This document shows, in pieces, positions 25,959 through 35,797 of a DNA stretch of 64,000 bases (within the stretch, counting starts at the first letter, position 1; the number at the start of each line of letters is the position of its first letter). The DNA comes from Chloroflexota bacterium. GTDB lineage: Bacteria > Chloroflexota > Anaerolineae > Anaerolineales > Anaerolineaceae. A program made the position numbers and the translations under genes. The stretch is from the NCBI GenBank assembly GCA_016838895.1, contig JAEKNU010000011.1, positions 30,189 through 94,188 of the forward strand, read 5' to 3'. Below the pieces are notes generated by a model. It saw only the letters and a program-made list of their open reading frames with translations, had not been told where the DNA came from and ran no database searches.

Positions 25959-27680
25959 TCATAATATGTGATTATTTTGGAGCAAAGAAAAACAGAATGA
26001 AACTCCGTCTTCTGCTGTTCCTTCAACCCATACTTTTCCCTGATATCGATCCAATATTCTGGTCACAATTGCCAGGCCTAATTCTGTGTTACCAAATGGG
26101 TTCTCCTGATTCTGTATATTCATCAAAGTGATAATATTCTTTGCATCCAGACAATTTATACAAATCCGATACAGCAGCATATTTGCATCAGATTCTGATG
26201 TAATCGTAATTTGCGATTGTTCGTTTTGTAACACGTAAAACACTGCCTTGGAAAGCAAACTTGACCATACCTGTTGAATCAGTTTTGGATCTCCAGTACA
26301 GGGAGATAAATCTTTGATCTCGATATTGATTTTTTTCTGTTCCTCAGCTAATGCGACACTCTTGAATACATCCATTGCCATTGACTGCATATCGATTGAT
26401 ATAGTCGAGAGCACATCAGATTTTGACCTGGAAAGCGTCAATAAATCATTAATCAACTGTCCCATTTTTCTGGCATTGGCATGAATGATACTCAACATCC
26501 CAGTTTCTTCAGGCATCATTTTTTCTTTGCAGGTATCTTCCAATAGTCGTGAATACCCTTCAATTGCTCGCAGGGGTACACGCAAATCATAGGTGACTGA
26601 TTGTGCAAAGGCTTCCAGTTCCCGATTGGAATGTTCCAATTGTGATGTTCGTTCAGAGATACGATTTTCCAGCTGTAAATTAATGCGATGGACTTCTTCT
26701 TGCTGCATTCGGTTTTCAAATGTAATTGCCATACTGTTTACCAATGCTAAAATATTTTTCTCATCCTCTTCATTAAAGGCATTTTTATGCTGACTGAAAA
26801 GCGAAATCACACCAAACAAATTCTCATTAAAATACACCGGGGCAAATAAAGCAGAATTTACCGATGTATCCAATGTAATCCAGTTCTCCTCTTGCTCGAC
26901 ATCAGGAATATTCAGACACTCTTTCTTTTCTGCAACAAGTCCAACAATACCCTTGGATTCTCCTAAATTAAAAATCAGATCTTCTCTGTATGTGGTCATC
27001 GTTTCAGTAGAAAATCCAACCGCATCAAGTAATTTCAATTTCTGATCGCGATGATCATAAAAGAAATAATTTGCTTCAGGATAACCCGCAGTATCTACAA
27101 TCGTTTGCAATACATTTTTGATAATATCCCCATGGGTTTTCAGTGTAACCAACTCACAACTCGCCTGATAAAGTGATGTTAATCGTTTATTTGCTTGCTG
27201 CAGCTGTTGCATTTTCCCTTCTAGTTTACGAACCAATACTTCACTATATTCTTTGTAATAATGTACTTGCTCCTGAACCAGTTTCGTTGACCCTGCTCTG
27301 ATTTCACTTTCCGGGCTGGACAACATCTCGTTGACAATTGCCAACATTTCATCGGGAGCAATTGGCTTTATCACAAAACGGTCTGCACCTAAGCTTAATG
27401 CGAATACCTCATCTTTTTCATCTGTATATGTGGCAGTGTAAAATACAAACGGGATTTTTCTTAATTGTTCATCCGCTTTCCATTCCCTACACAAACTGAA
27501 TCCATCCATTTCCGGCATTAAAATATCTGAAACAATCAAATCAATTGGCAGTTTACGAGCAATATTCAATGCTTCAACGCCTGATTTTGCCATTAATACT
27601 TCATAGCCATTTGTTTTTAATAATACTTCCAGCATATATAAGTTTTGAAAATCATCATCTACAATCAATATTTTTTTCAT
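25959..27680 (-). CDS. Receiver - GAF - degenerate histidine kinase
   Basis: 573 residues from the ATG at 27680. Residues 1-120 are a receiver domain with the acidic pair in LIVDDD, phospho-Asp in LIVSDILMPEMDGF and Lys in FVIKPI. A GAF domain (about 195-335) and coiled coil follow. The kinase part is broken: the H-box reads AQSVTYDLRVPLRAI with Tyr364 where the phospho-accepting His should be; the N-box reads SSLLSKAVFYVL without the Asn; the G1 DxGxG motif is missing (NCLDAKNI), while a G2-like ELGLAIVTRIL remains. It is therefore a pseudokinase, likely a phospho-receiver-controlled dimer or scaffold (inference). Last gene of a three-gene operon. Confidence 0.88.
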   Translation of the reverse strand: MKKILIVDDDFQNLYMLEVLLKTNGYEVLMAKSGVEALNIARKLPIDLIVSDILMPEMDGFSLCREWKADEQLRKIPFVFYTATYTDEKDEVFALSLGADRFVIKPIAPDEMLAIVNEMLSSPESEIRAGSTKLVQEQVHYYKEYSEVLVRKLEGKMQQLQQANKRLTSLYQASCELVTLKTHGDIIKNVLQTIVDTAGYPEANYFFYDHRDQKLKLLDAVGFSTETMTTYREDLIFNLGESKGIVGLVAEKKECLNIPDVEQEENWITLDTSVNSALFAPVYFNENLFGVISLFSQHKNAFNEEDEKNILALVNSMAITFENRMQQEEVHRINLQLENRISERTSQLEHSNRELEAFAQSVTYDLRVPLRAIEGYSRLLEDTCKEKMMPEETGMLSIIHANARKMGQLINDLLTLSRSKSDVLSTISIDMQSMAMDVFKSVALAEEQKKINIEIKDLSPCTGDPKLIQQVWSSLLSKAVFYVLQNEQSQITITSESDANMLLYRICINCLDAKNIITLMNIQNQENPFGNTELGLAIVTRILDRYQGKVWVEGTAEDGVSFCFSLLQNNHIL

Positions 27681-27702
27681 TGTTTCACCCTTGCCACGAT
27701 TG

Positions 27703-28068
27703 TTACATAAATTGTTCAATCTGGGTAATAAAATTGTCAGGATTTATCGGTTTCTCGATATGTCCTACGCATCCGGCTGCCAATACATTTTCCCGATCTC
27801 CGGGCATAGCATAAGATGTCACTGCTATAATGGGTACTTTATCAATTGACTCACGCTTACGGAGCTCACGTGCCACAGTATATCCATCCATGACAGGTAA
27901 TTGAATATCCAGTAAGATTAAATCAGGCTCGTGTTCGACTGCAAGGTTAATACCATCACTCCCATTCTTTGCTTCAAGAACCTCATATCCATGTGCTTCC
28001 AGGATAAAGCGCACAAGATACATATTCTGATCATTGTCTTCAATGACTAGTATTTTCTTTTTCATCAT
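27703..28068 (-). CDS. Single-domain response regulator (DivK/CheY-like)
   Basis: 121 residues, receiver domain only. LVIEDNDQNMYLVRFILEAH carries the acidic pair, LILLDIQLPVMDGYTVAREL the phospho-Asp, IIAVTSYAM the switch Thr and IEKPI the Lys. The EDNDQNMYL start is typical of DivK-type receivers that act in phosphorelays. Its start overlaps the stop of the kinase gene (ATGA), so the kinase is the probable phosphodonor. No output domain. Confidence 0.95.
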   Translation of the reverse strand: MMKKKILVIEDNDQNMYLVRFILEAHGYEVLEAKNGSDGINLAVEHEPDLILLDIQLPVMDGYTVARELRKRESIDKVPIIAVTSYAMPGDRENVLAAGCVGHIEKPINPDNFITQIEQFM

Positions 28069-30764
28069 TCTTTCCTCGGATATGGTAACGTAAAACTGAA
28101 TGTACTTCCTTCACCTGGCACACTCACCACCCAGATTTCTCCACCCATTAAATCAACCAACCGTTTGCAAATTGAGAGCCCCAATCCAGTTCCTTCATAT
28201 TGGCGGGTAATTCCCGAATCTACTTGTCGAAATGGCATAAACAAAGTGGATATGGCATCCTCTGATATACCAATACCCGTATCCATGATTTTGGTAATCA
28301 ACCAGTTCCCATTTATCTCACATTGCAGGGTAATTATGCCTTGCTCTGTAAATTTCACAGCATTGTTCAATAAATTTATCAGCACCTGTTCAACCCTCCG
28401 CTGATCACTATGAATCCGCAACTTCTCTTCAGGCAAGATGACATCTATCTGCAAACTTTTTTGGTTGGACATAGGTGTAATTTTCTCCAAGCTGTTTTGC
28501 ACTGCTGTGTTCATATCGAAATCATCGTAATGAATCTGAATTTGCCCGGCTTCGATCTTAGAAATATCAAGAACATCATTTATCAAATTTAGTAGATGAT
28601 AGGCACTTCCCTGAACCATCTTTAGCTGCTTTTCCTGTTCTGTATTTAATTCGCCCACTAGTTTTTGCAATAGAATCCCTGTAAATCCAATGATTGAATT
28701 CAAAGGTGTGCGCAGCTCATGCGACATGGTTGCCAGGAAAGCTGATTTCAATCGATCTGCACTTTCCGCTTTTTGAACCGCCGCAGATAGATTTTCCATC
28801 AGTTCGCTCATTACTGCATTCAAATTTTCTACTTCAATTACGCGTTTCTCAAGTTCTGTGGTTCTCTCCTGCACGTGGTCTTCCAATTCAGCGGCACGTT
28901 CTTGCAGTTCATCATGCAACTGCCCGTTTTGAATCGCAATCGCTGCCTGAGCGGCCAGAGCATCCGCCAACATTAAATCATCATCAGAAAAAATGTTGTG
29001 CCCATTTCTAAACAATGCAAAAATACCAATCACCTGACCAATTGCAATTAATGGAATCCCAATCCAACTGCCCCCATCCTCATCCGAAATTGGACAGAAC
29101 CAATCACCCATTTCCTTTGTGTTACGAACCAATACTGATTTTTGATTATGGATCATGGAAACCATGGTCGGGTTACTTTGTAAATCAAATAAATCAGGGC
29201 AATTTTCTTTCAGTATTGCGTTGCCTGATGCATCCCGTATCATCAAAGCAACCAATTTTTCATCCTCTTCAATCAACATCACTGCTGAACGATCATATGG
29301 CACTAACTGGTTCAAATAATCCAGCAGCACACCCAATACCTCATCTATTTCCAAATATCGAGATAAAGCCAGATTTGCTTCCTGAATGGTGCGAGCAACA
29401 TCTAAAGCTTTCCGCTCAGCTGACATAGCACGCTGCAGGGCAACTTCATTTTCCTTGCGCTCCGTTATATCCGTGATTGTGCCAACATAACCCACAATCT
29501 GATCGTTATCATCCAATTCGGGAACTGCCTGACCAATCACCCAGGTAAGCGAACCATCCTGATGTACAAAGCGATAATCTGCATTTGATTTTTTTTGCAA
29601 TTCGGCTGATTTCTGCCAACCCTTTGATAATTGATCCCTATCTTCTGGGTGCACAACACTTAACCAAGCATCCCCCATGGCATTTTTGGCAGAAACACCT
29701 GATATTTGAGACCAAGTAGGATTAACATATGTTGTTGCGCCGAACTTATCAGTACGAAAAATACCTACTGGAGATACATTTGCCAGCATTTGATAACGTT
29801 TTTCGCTGGCTTCTAAATCGGCTGTTTGTCGGCGCACCTGCAATTTTGCCAAAACATAAACAGCCACCAAAAAGAAAATGATCAAACCAGCAGCCAATAA
29901 CAAGTTATGTACCCAATCTGGGGTAACTTCAATTATGTTGCGGTATTGGCTGTCACCCAAGTATTGTTCCTGGAACAGATAATATATGGAATCAGCCTGG
30001 TCTTTATAAGCCCGCAAATGGTTATCAATACGCTCTTTTAAATCCATGGTCATAGGTGCATTCTTTGGAAATGCGAATTTTATTTGGGTAGGTTGAAAAA
30101 TAATGGCAGTTCTTTGTATCTCATACCGTTGTTCATTCAGGTTACCGAAGTCCTTATTGGTCACCCCTGCGTTCACTGCTCCGGATTGGACCGCAGCGAA
30201 TACTTCAGAATAACTATCCAACCCAATAAATGAACTTTGTACCCCAAAGGTATCGGTTAATCGCTTTATTCCGTCCGGACCATCAAAGTTCAGGCTGCCG
30301 TTTAAGCCAGCAATTGTCAGGCCTTCCAGATCAAGGATATTTTCAATAGTCGAATCTTTGGATACATAAACTCTGGCCCAACTTGTTAATACTATTTCTT
30401 CAGAAAACGTATAGCGATTGCTGCGTTCTTCTGTCCAACCCACATCAGGCAACAGGTCAATCTGACCCGTCATCAAGCGGTCCATACACTCATCCCAACT
30501 GCCGTGTACCCAAACGATTTCCCAGTTTTCATCATCGGCAATTGCCTGAATCAACGCTGGCCAAAAACCGGTTACCTTTCCATTTGCATCTGTATATATC
30601 TTTGGCGCATTTTCATAAACCCCCACCCTGATTACCTGTGGTTCTGATGTATTCCCCCAACCAGCGACCAACATACCAACAAACAAACTCAGCATAATCC
30701 AACAGGCACGTTGAACATACCTTACTTTTTTTTCATGACCACAAGTACACACCAACTTTTTCAT
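28065..30764 (-). CDS. Sensor histidine kinase with periplasmic solute-binding domain, PAS and GAF
   Basis: 899 residues. After a first membrane helix (about 18-36) lies a solute-binding protein family 3 domain (about 44-275; IRVGVYENAPKIY, GFWPALIQAIA, WTEERSNRYTFSEEIV), which in such kinases senses small ligands such as amino acids. A second helix (about 287-307) leads to a PAS domain (about 320-440), a GAF domain (about 475-620), a coiled coil, HisKA with FLATMSHELRTPLNSIIGF, and HATPase with INLLNNAVKFTEQG, DTGIGI and GTGLGLSICKRLV. All kinase motifs are intact. It heads the operon with the lone receiver and the pseudokinase. Its ligand is unknown. Confidence 0.94.
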   Translation of the reverse strand: MKKLVCTCGHEKKVRYVQRACWIMLSLFVGMLVAGWGNTSEPQVIRVGVYENAPKIYTDANGKVTGFWPALIQAIADDENWEIVWVHGSWDECMDRLMTGQIDLLPDVGWTEERSNRYTFSEEIVLTSWARVYVSKDSTIENILDLEGLTIAGLNGSLNFDGPDGIKRLTDTFGVQSSFIGLDSYSEVFAAVQSGAVNAGVTNKDFGNLNEQRYEIQRTAIIFQPTQIKFAFPKNAPMTMDLKERIDNHLRAYKDQADSIYYLFQEQYLGDSQYRNIIEVTPDWVHNLLLAAGLIIFFLVAVYVLAKLQVRRQTADLEASEKRYQMLANVSPVGIFRTDKFGATTYVNPTWSQISGVSAKNAMGDAWLSVVHPEDRDQLSKGWQKSAELQKKSNADYRFVHQDGSLTWVIGQAVPELDDNDQIVGYVGTITDITERKENEVALQRAMSAERKALDVARTIQEANLALSRYLEIDEVLGVLLDYLNQLVPYDRSAVMLIEEDEKLVALMIRDASGNAILKENCPDLFDLQSNPTMVSMIHNQKSVLVRNTKEMGDWFCPISDEDGGSWIGIPLIAIGQVIGIFALFRNGHNIFSDDDLMLADALAAQAAIAIQNGQLHDELQERAAELEDHVQERTTELEKRVIEVENLNAVMSELMENLSAAVQKAESADRLKSAFLATMSHELRTPLNSIIGFTGILLQKLVGELNTEQEKQLKMVQGSAYHLLNLINDVLDISKIEAGQIQIHYDDFDMNTAVQNSLEKITPMSNQKSLQIDVILPEEKLRIHSDQRRVEQVLINLLNNAVKFTEQGIITLQCEINGNWLITKIMDTGIGISEDAISTLFMPFRQVDSGITRQYEGTGLGLSICKRLVDLMGGEIWVVSVPGEGSTFSFTLPYPRKE

Positions 30765-31015
30765 GGAAAAACATTTCCCCTATCAACAATAATATATACC
30801 ACTAACATTTGGTGAATCTTATTTTATTGTCAAATATTGTCTACAATGTGTTCCGCCATAGTAATTTTGACGATAAGATCCAATTTATGGAATAACGTCG
30901 ATTTTTTTCCAAAATGCACAACCAGATTAATATAATTTATATTTCTAGTATATAGCTACCTCAAATATTAGCAAGTATAGAATATATAAATAACTGCCTG
31001 GTTTTTTTTGAATTG

Positions 31016-33019
31016 TTAGCGAATATCATGCAAGGCATACGTAGCCCCAAATTCTTCTTGGGCTGCCGGTAAGTCATTTACAAATACCTGCAAAGCCTCC
31101 AATGTTTCACGATTTCGATCGTTAATCCAATGCTCAACTGCAAAATTAATGCCTGAATGATATACCATTACGTGTGTAATGCCTTTGTTGCGCCAGGCTT
31201 GTAAAATATCCTCATTATTACCATACGTTTGCCAATCCCTTTTCCAACGGTCCAGAATCTCATCCGGCTGACAATTTGGCAAACAATGATAGCTGCGTGT
31301 GTCATAAAGCAGCAATGTATGCGTATCCTCAGGTAAATTCGTAATCGCTCGCATCGCAGGCATATACCAACCCAATTGCGTATCTAAAAACTCGTCACGG
31401 CTGATTTGACCGCTAAGTACTGAAAAAACCTGCAGGTTAATGGCATTTGTAACAAATTGCAGCATGGTAAAACCCATCACCATCACAATCACTGCCTGAA
31501 AGATTTTTGACAAACGAATTTCAGGGATATTTAATCCCTGTACCCCATGAAATCCGGCTGCACTTAAAAGAATAAATAACGGGAATAATCCATAATGCAT
31601 GCGTGTCTGTACTAAAAAGCCGCTCATCTGATTTGCTGTTGCCCACACCAAAATACCTGTCATTGCCATCCAGATCACGGCTTTCAATAATAGGCGCTGT
31701 TGATAATGGAAAAACTGCCAACCCACCCAGGCTAAGGCACCCAGGCCCAATAGAAGCGGCCCGATGGCATTCCCAAAACCATCCGCACGATGGAACCCAG
31801 TAATTGTTGCCATAACTGGTAAAAATACAAAATCCAACCAATTGCCCCAGACCGCTCCAGATTGGTATGTGTCAATCCGAATGGGTGTCATATTACCGGA
31901 CACAAAAAACAATGGATAAACAGGATTGCCAGTAAAGGCCAGGTTTTTAATCAGCCATGGAGAAAACACAAGTAACAGCGGCACATTGTACAAAAGCATG
32001 GTTTTCCACCATGATTTCTTTGTTCGCAAACAGAATAAGGTAATAGCAACTTCAATGCTAATTTGAATGGACCCAGAGGTATATTTGCTGCCCATTAATA
32101 GGCCGCCTAGTACGCCGGCAATAATCAGCCACTCGGATTTTTGGTGAATCAGCCAGGTAAAAAATGCCAACAGCATGGCACTGCTGAAGAAAAAGGTAAC
32201 CCAATCCACGTATCCCCAGGTTAATGAACTGAGCACAGTGTAACCACACATGAATGAAGTGATCCCTACGATCGCGCTTCGTCGATTGAACTGCTCTGTG
32301 ATAAAACCTGCTAAACCCAACAAAGCAGTTACACCCAAAAACCAGACGATCAGCAAAGCTGTGGCTTCATTGAGCAGACTTATCCCCCACAGATACAGCA
32401 TTTCGCCGTTTTGCGGCATACCGGATTGGATCTGCCAGGTCAGATCAGAAATTCGGCCATCCAGCAAATAAGCTTTTGGCAGCATAACATGATACATTAA
32501 TGCATCAAAATGGAATATGGGTAACCAGTTGGTTAAGAAGGAAAAGAAAAGGCTGATTCCCAACAAAATCATTAACACCCCTTCAAAGCGGGAAAATTTC
32601 AACGGTGTAGTAAAAAGGCTTTGCAATTGTACGAACCATTCAGGGATTAAACGTGCATGCAAACCCAGCACCAGCAGCAATATGGCCCAGGAAATCCAGC
32701 GGCTGACGCCTAGACTCAATCCAATAATCAAGATGGCTACTGCCAGCAAACCGCTTCCTAAAATAATTTGCAATGCAAGCATAACCAGTTTTGCCGGGCC
32801 TTGCCGGTTTCGCAAAATTCGATAACCCAGCAATGCTCCTGCAAACAAAAACAATAACGCACAAATCAGGGGGGCCAAAAATTGCCCTACCTGAATAATC
32901 CAATTACCGTCAAAAGGTTTATGCCCCCAATAATAACCAGCCAAAACCAATAGGATCCAGATAAAGCAGATACCTATCTTCACAGATATATTATCAAACC
33001 AATCTCTTAGATTTTTCAT
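31016..33019 (-). CDS. Multi-spanning membrane protein, GT-C/GT39-like glycosyltransferase candidate
   Basis: 667 residues with about twelve hydrophobic helices in the first 500 residues and a soluble C-terminal domain of about 130 residues (PEDTHTLLLYDTRSYHCLP ... GITHVMVYHSGINFAV). The first large loop has PIFHFDALMYHVMLPKAY, where the Asp fits the catalytic position of PMT/GT39 and ArnT-like enzymes. Such enzymes move a sugar from a polyprenyl phosphate carrier to an acceptor outside the membrane. The substrate is unknown. Confidence 0.65.
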   Translation of the reverse strand: MKNLRDWFDNISVKIGICFIWILLVLAGYYWGHKPFDGNWIIQVGQFLAPLICALLFLFAGALLGYRILRNRQGPAKLVMLALQIILGSGLLAVAILIIGLSLGVSRWISWAILLLVLGLHARLIPEWFVQLQSLFTTPLKFSRFEGVLMILLGISLFFSFLTNWLPIFHFDALMYHVMLPKAYLLDGRISDLTWQIQSGMPQNGEMLYLWGISLLNEATALLIVWFLGVTALLGLAGFITEQFNRRSAIVGITSFMCGYTVLSSLTWGYVDWVTFFFSSAMLLAFFTWLIHQKSEWLIIAGVLGGLLMGSKYTSGSIQISIEVAITLFCLRTKKSWWKTMLLYNVPLLLVFSPWLIKNLAFTGNPVYPLFFVSGNMTPIRIDTYQSGAVWGNWLDFVFLPVMATITGFHRADGFGNAIGPLLLGLGALAWVGWQFFHYQQRLLLKAVIWMAMTGILVWATANQMSGFLVQTRMHYGLFPLFILLSAAGFHGVQGLNIPEIRLSKIFQAVIVMVMGFTMLQFVTNAINLQVFSVLSGQISRDEFLDTQLGWYMPAMRAITNLPEDTHTLLLYDTRSYHCLPNCQPDEILDRWKRDWQTYGNNEDILQAWRNKGITHVMVYHSGINFAVEHWINDRNRETLEALQVFVNDLPAAQEEFGATYALHDIR

Positions 33020-33044
33020 CTACACCCTTGCGTTAACTTATCTA

Positions 33045-33767
33045 TTAATTTGTCAGAGAAACGTAAATACGCTTATTTATTTTGCCTTTACTTTTATAAT
33101 CATCTACTTTGATTTGACCTACCTCACGTGTATTCGCTACATGTGTGCCGCCATCTGCCTGTAAATCGAGACCTTCGATTTCAATTGTGCGGATTTCCTT
33201 GATCTGCGGGGGTAACAAATTTATCTTGGTGCGGATCAAATCCGGAATCTGAAAGGCCTCTTCACGTGGTAATACAGCAACCTTTATATCTCGAGTGTTT
33301 TGTACTTCTGCATTCACAGCGGCATTAATCACACTGATCAGTTCAGCCGACATATGTTCAAATTCAAAATCCATACGGCCTTTTAAGGGCTGCATATCCC
33401 CGCCTGTCACATGTGCTCCATAATCACGATAAATTACGCCGCACAAAATGTGCATCATGGTATGGGTGCGCATGATATTATAACGACGGTCCCAATCCAA
33501 TACACCGTGTACTTCCTTGCCAACCGCAGGCAATCCATCAAAGGCAGCCAAAATATGCCAGATATCGGCACCAATCTTTTTCACTTTCTCTACCGAATAA
33601 ACCGTGTTACCCACATGCAGTGTACCCATATCATAGGGCTGACCACCACCACCAGGAAAGAAAGCTGTCCTGTCAAGCGTAACAGCATGCAGTTCTTCAT
33701 TATGAGTCAGTACTGAGGCATCAAATTCTTTTAGGTAACTATCATGATGATACAACGCTTCTGTCAT
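33045..33767 (-). CDS. AlaX-M type alanyl-tRNA editing protein
   Basis: 240 residues with GGAGGG upstream. This free-standing editing domain of alanyl-tRNA synthetase removes Ser or Gly from mischarged tRNA(Ala). Present are the glycine-rich FFPGGGGQPYD (the mark of AlaX-M), the first zinc motif in RTHTMMHIL (HxxxH) and the second as ADGGTHVANTREVG, in which Asp stands where the CxxxH cysteine of many homologues lies. It starts 25 bp from the GT-C-like gene, which may share its transcript. Confidence 0.92.
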   Translation of the reverse strand: MTEALYHHDSYLKEFDASVLTHNEELHAVTLDRTAFFPGGGGQPYDMGTLHVGNTVYSVEKVKKIGADIWHILAAFDGLPAVGKEVHGVLDWDRRYNIMRTHTMMHILCGVIYRDYGAHVTGGDMQPLKGRMDFEFEHMSAELISVINAAVNAEVQNTRDIKVAVLPREEAFQIPDLIRTKINLLPPQIKEIRTIEIEGLDLQADGGTHVANTREVGQIKVDDYKSKGKINKRIYVSLTN

Positions 33768-33855
33768 GTTTTACCCTCCAATAACAATATTGTGATATTA
33801 AAATTATAACGTACATCGCAAGAATCATTTTTAGCATTTGATATGCAATTCTGAT

Positions 33856-33889
33856 AAAAAAAAGACTCCTGCCAAAATGCAGGAGTCTT
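33856..33889 (-). terminator. Intrinsic terminator of the carboxyltransferase gene
   Basis: An 11-bp perfect stem (33862-33872 with 33879-33889) whose T-run on the minus strand corresponds to the A-run 33856-33863. It lies just after the stop at 33894. Confidence 0.92.
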
Positions 33890-33893
33890 GAGA

Positions 33894-35399
33894 TTATGCG
33901 TATGCCGGTTCCTTTACCGGATTCTTCTCTCGAGCCTCCAGGAATTGATCCGCATTTTGCCCCAAAAGATGATGCAATAATAAATCTTTCTGATCATGGA
34001 TAAAGGGCAGATCTATCTCATCCTCAAGTATTGGGTGCAAATAGGAAGCCACCCGATATTTCATCGGCTCTTCACCTTCAGCCAACACCTGATTGACCAG
34101 TTCCTGGTTACAGGGAGCCGGGGTTTGACCGAACTCACCGCGCAAAATCATTTTGAATTCATTGGAGACAAACGAATAACGCTTGCCGGATAATACATTG
34201 AAAGTCGCTTGTGATCCAACAATCTGGCTGGTTGGGGTAACTAACGGCACATAACCCACATCTTTGCGCACATGGGGGATCTCTTGCATAATCTGATCCA
34301 ATTTATCCAATTGTCCCATCTGCTTTAACTGATTCTGCAAATTGGTCAGCATACCACCCGGTATTTGGGAATCAAATAATGCATCATCAAAGGGTGGGTA
34401 TTTTAAGTCATCCAGTAATTTGCGGGAAAGCTGCATGCCCATTTCAATGGTTTCTTCAGTACCGTCCGCTGCTGCCTTGATAATTTGCTGCACCAGATTT
34501 CGATCCACATCTTCATAGCGCACAGGTTGGTAATATTTTCCATAGTATGGATTCATGTCCTGCAGTTCATCTGAGATTTTGAATAAATCTTGCTGAATTT
34601 GCAGAATCAACTCTTTATCCAGTCCGTGTTCCAATCCCATCTCTTCAGCAAAGACAATCAAAACTTCCACCGGTGTGTGTGAGGTACCGCCCGCAAAAGG
34701 AGTGATTGCTGAGTCAATAGAATATACCCCTGCCTGCATGGCAATCACAGAGTTAAACAATGAAACACCTGTCGTTGCATGCGTATGCAATGCAATCGGT
34801 ACTGGCAGTTCATTCACCAGACTGTTAATCAACTGAATCGCATCCCTTGGGTGTAATAAACCGGCCATATCCTTGATGGCAATCGCGTCTACACCCTGTT
34901 CAACCAGTTTTTTCCCATAATCAATAAAATACTGTGTGGTATGAACCGGGCTGACTGTATAGGAGATGGCACCTTCGGCTTTTGCACCAAAGGCCTTCAC
35001 TGCCAGGATTGAGGTTTGCAAATTGCGCCAATCATTTAAGGCATCAAATATGCGCATATAACCAACACCGGAACTGATGGCTTGTTTGATAAAAGCAATC
35101 ACCAGATCATCCGGGTATGGTTGATAAGCAAACAAATTTTGCCCGCGCAAAAGTGCCTGTATCTTTTGAGTACCACCTAATACCTCAGCAAAATCTTCCA
35201 GTCGATCCCAGGGATTTTCATTCAAAAAGCGAATACAGCTATCCAATGTAGCCCCGCCCCATAATTCCATACGATGAAAACCAGCCTGATCAATCTTTTT
35301 TAATACTTTTAATGCCTGTGGGGTTGTCATACGCGTGGCAGTTAAACTTTGCTGCCCGTCCCGCAGTGTTACATCAGTAAAGTGTATTTTTTTAGCCAT
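33894..35399 (-). CDS. Pyruvate/oxaloacetate carboxyltransferase subunit (PycB/OadA/5S type)
   Basis: 501 residues from the ATG at 35399; a longer frame to 35510 has no homologous N-terminus. A TIM-barrel carboxyltransferase begins at once with HFTDVTLRDGQQSL and MELWGGATLDSCIRFL; IAIKDMAGLLHP carries the carboxylated Lys region and PIALHTHATTGVS the metal-binding histidines. The C-terminal conserved domain is present (about 320-480), but there is no biotinyl domain with a MKM motif, so a separate biotin carrier and biotin carboxylase are needed; none is in the window. It would carboxylate pyruvate or decarboxylate oxaloacetate. Confidence 0.93.
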   Translation of the reverse strand: MAKKIHFTDVTLRDGQQSLTATRMTTPQALKVLKKIDQAGFHRMELWGGATLDSCIRFLNENPWDRLEDFAEVLGGTQKIQALLRGQNLFAYQPYPDDLVIAFIKQAISSGVGYMRIFDALNDWRNLQTSILAVKAFGAKAEGAISYTVSPVHTTQYFIDYGKKLVEQGVDAIAIKDMAGLLHPRDAIQLINSLVNELPVPIALHTHATTGVSLFNSVIAMQAGVYSIDSAITPFAGGTSHTPVEVLIVFAEEMGLEHGLDKELILQIQQDLFKISDELQDMNPYYGKYYQPVRYEDVDRNLVQQIIKAAADGTEETIEMGMQLSRKLLDDLKYPPFDDALFDSQIPGGMLTNLQNQLKQMGQLDKLDQIMQEIPHVRKDVGYVPLVTPTSQIVGSQATFNVLSGKRYSFVSNEFKMILRGEFGQTPAPCNQELVNQVLAEGEEPMKYRVASYLHPILEDEIDLPFIHDQKDLLLHHLLGQNADQFLEAREKNPVKEPAYA

Positions 35400-35743
35400 A
35401 AAATTTTTACTCCCGAGCAAAAGCACAGTCCCGATCTGAATTACCGGTCCGTCTTCTCTATGAATCAATTGTGGGGCTTTTGAGAGGAAACATTGTCGGG
35501 TTTTCCCCAACCGACTCAGGTATTCTCACAAAATTTATTGAAGACCCAAGCCCGCACCATTATGTAAACTTATTTTTAAATAATCAGGTGATCTGACTGT
35601 AATGCTGCAATTCATCTATCAATGAACCTGATTAAGTCAAAGAAAGTGTAACAAAGGAAATTTTTCTGGTCAATACCCACAATTTTGATTCGTATATTTT
35701 ATCCATTGACAGGTAAAACACCAATTCTTTGATTTGGTTACAT
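35400..35743. other. Non-coding gap upstream of the carboxyltransferase gene
   Basis: 344 bp. It holds the carboxyltransferase leader and promoter on the minus strand. The minus strand has GGGAG about ten bases before the ATG. No riboswitch fold, tRNA or gene could be supported by eye. Confidence 0.5.
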
Positions 35744-35776
35744 AAAAACTGCCGATTGTATACACAACCGGCAGTT
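35744..35776 (-). terminator. Intrinsic terminator of the SH3-type lipoprotein gene
   Basis: A near-perfect palindrome (35747-35776, AACTGCCG arms) with a short A-run at 35744-35748 that gives Us on the minus-strand transcript. It lies 21 bp after the lipoprotein stop. Confidence 0.75.
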
Positions 35777-35797
35777 AGCATCAATTTTATTTTTGCA

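Noticed and set aside
35400..35743. Riboswitch upstream of the carboxyltransferase gene
   Set aside because: No conserved core or terminator/anti-terminator pair could be identified by eye.
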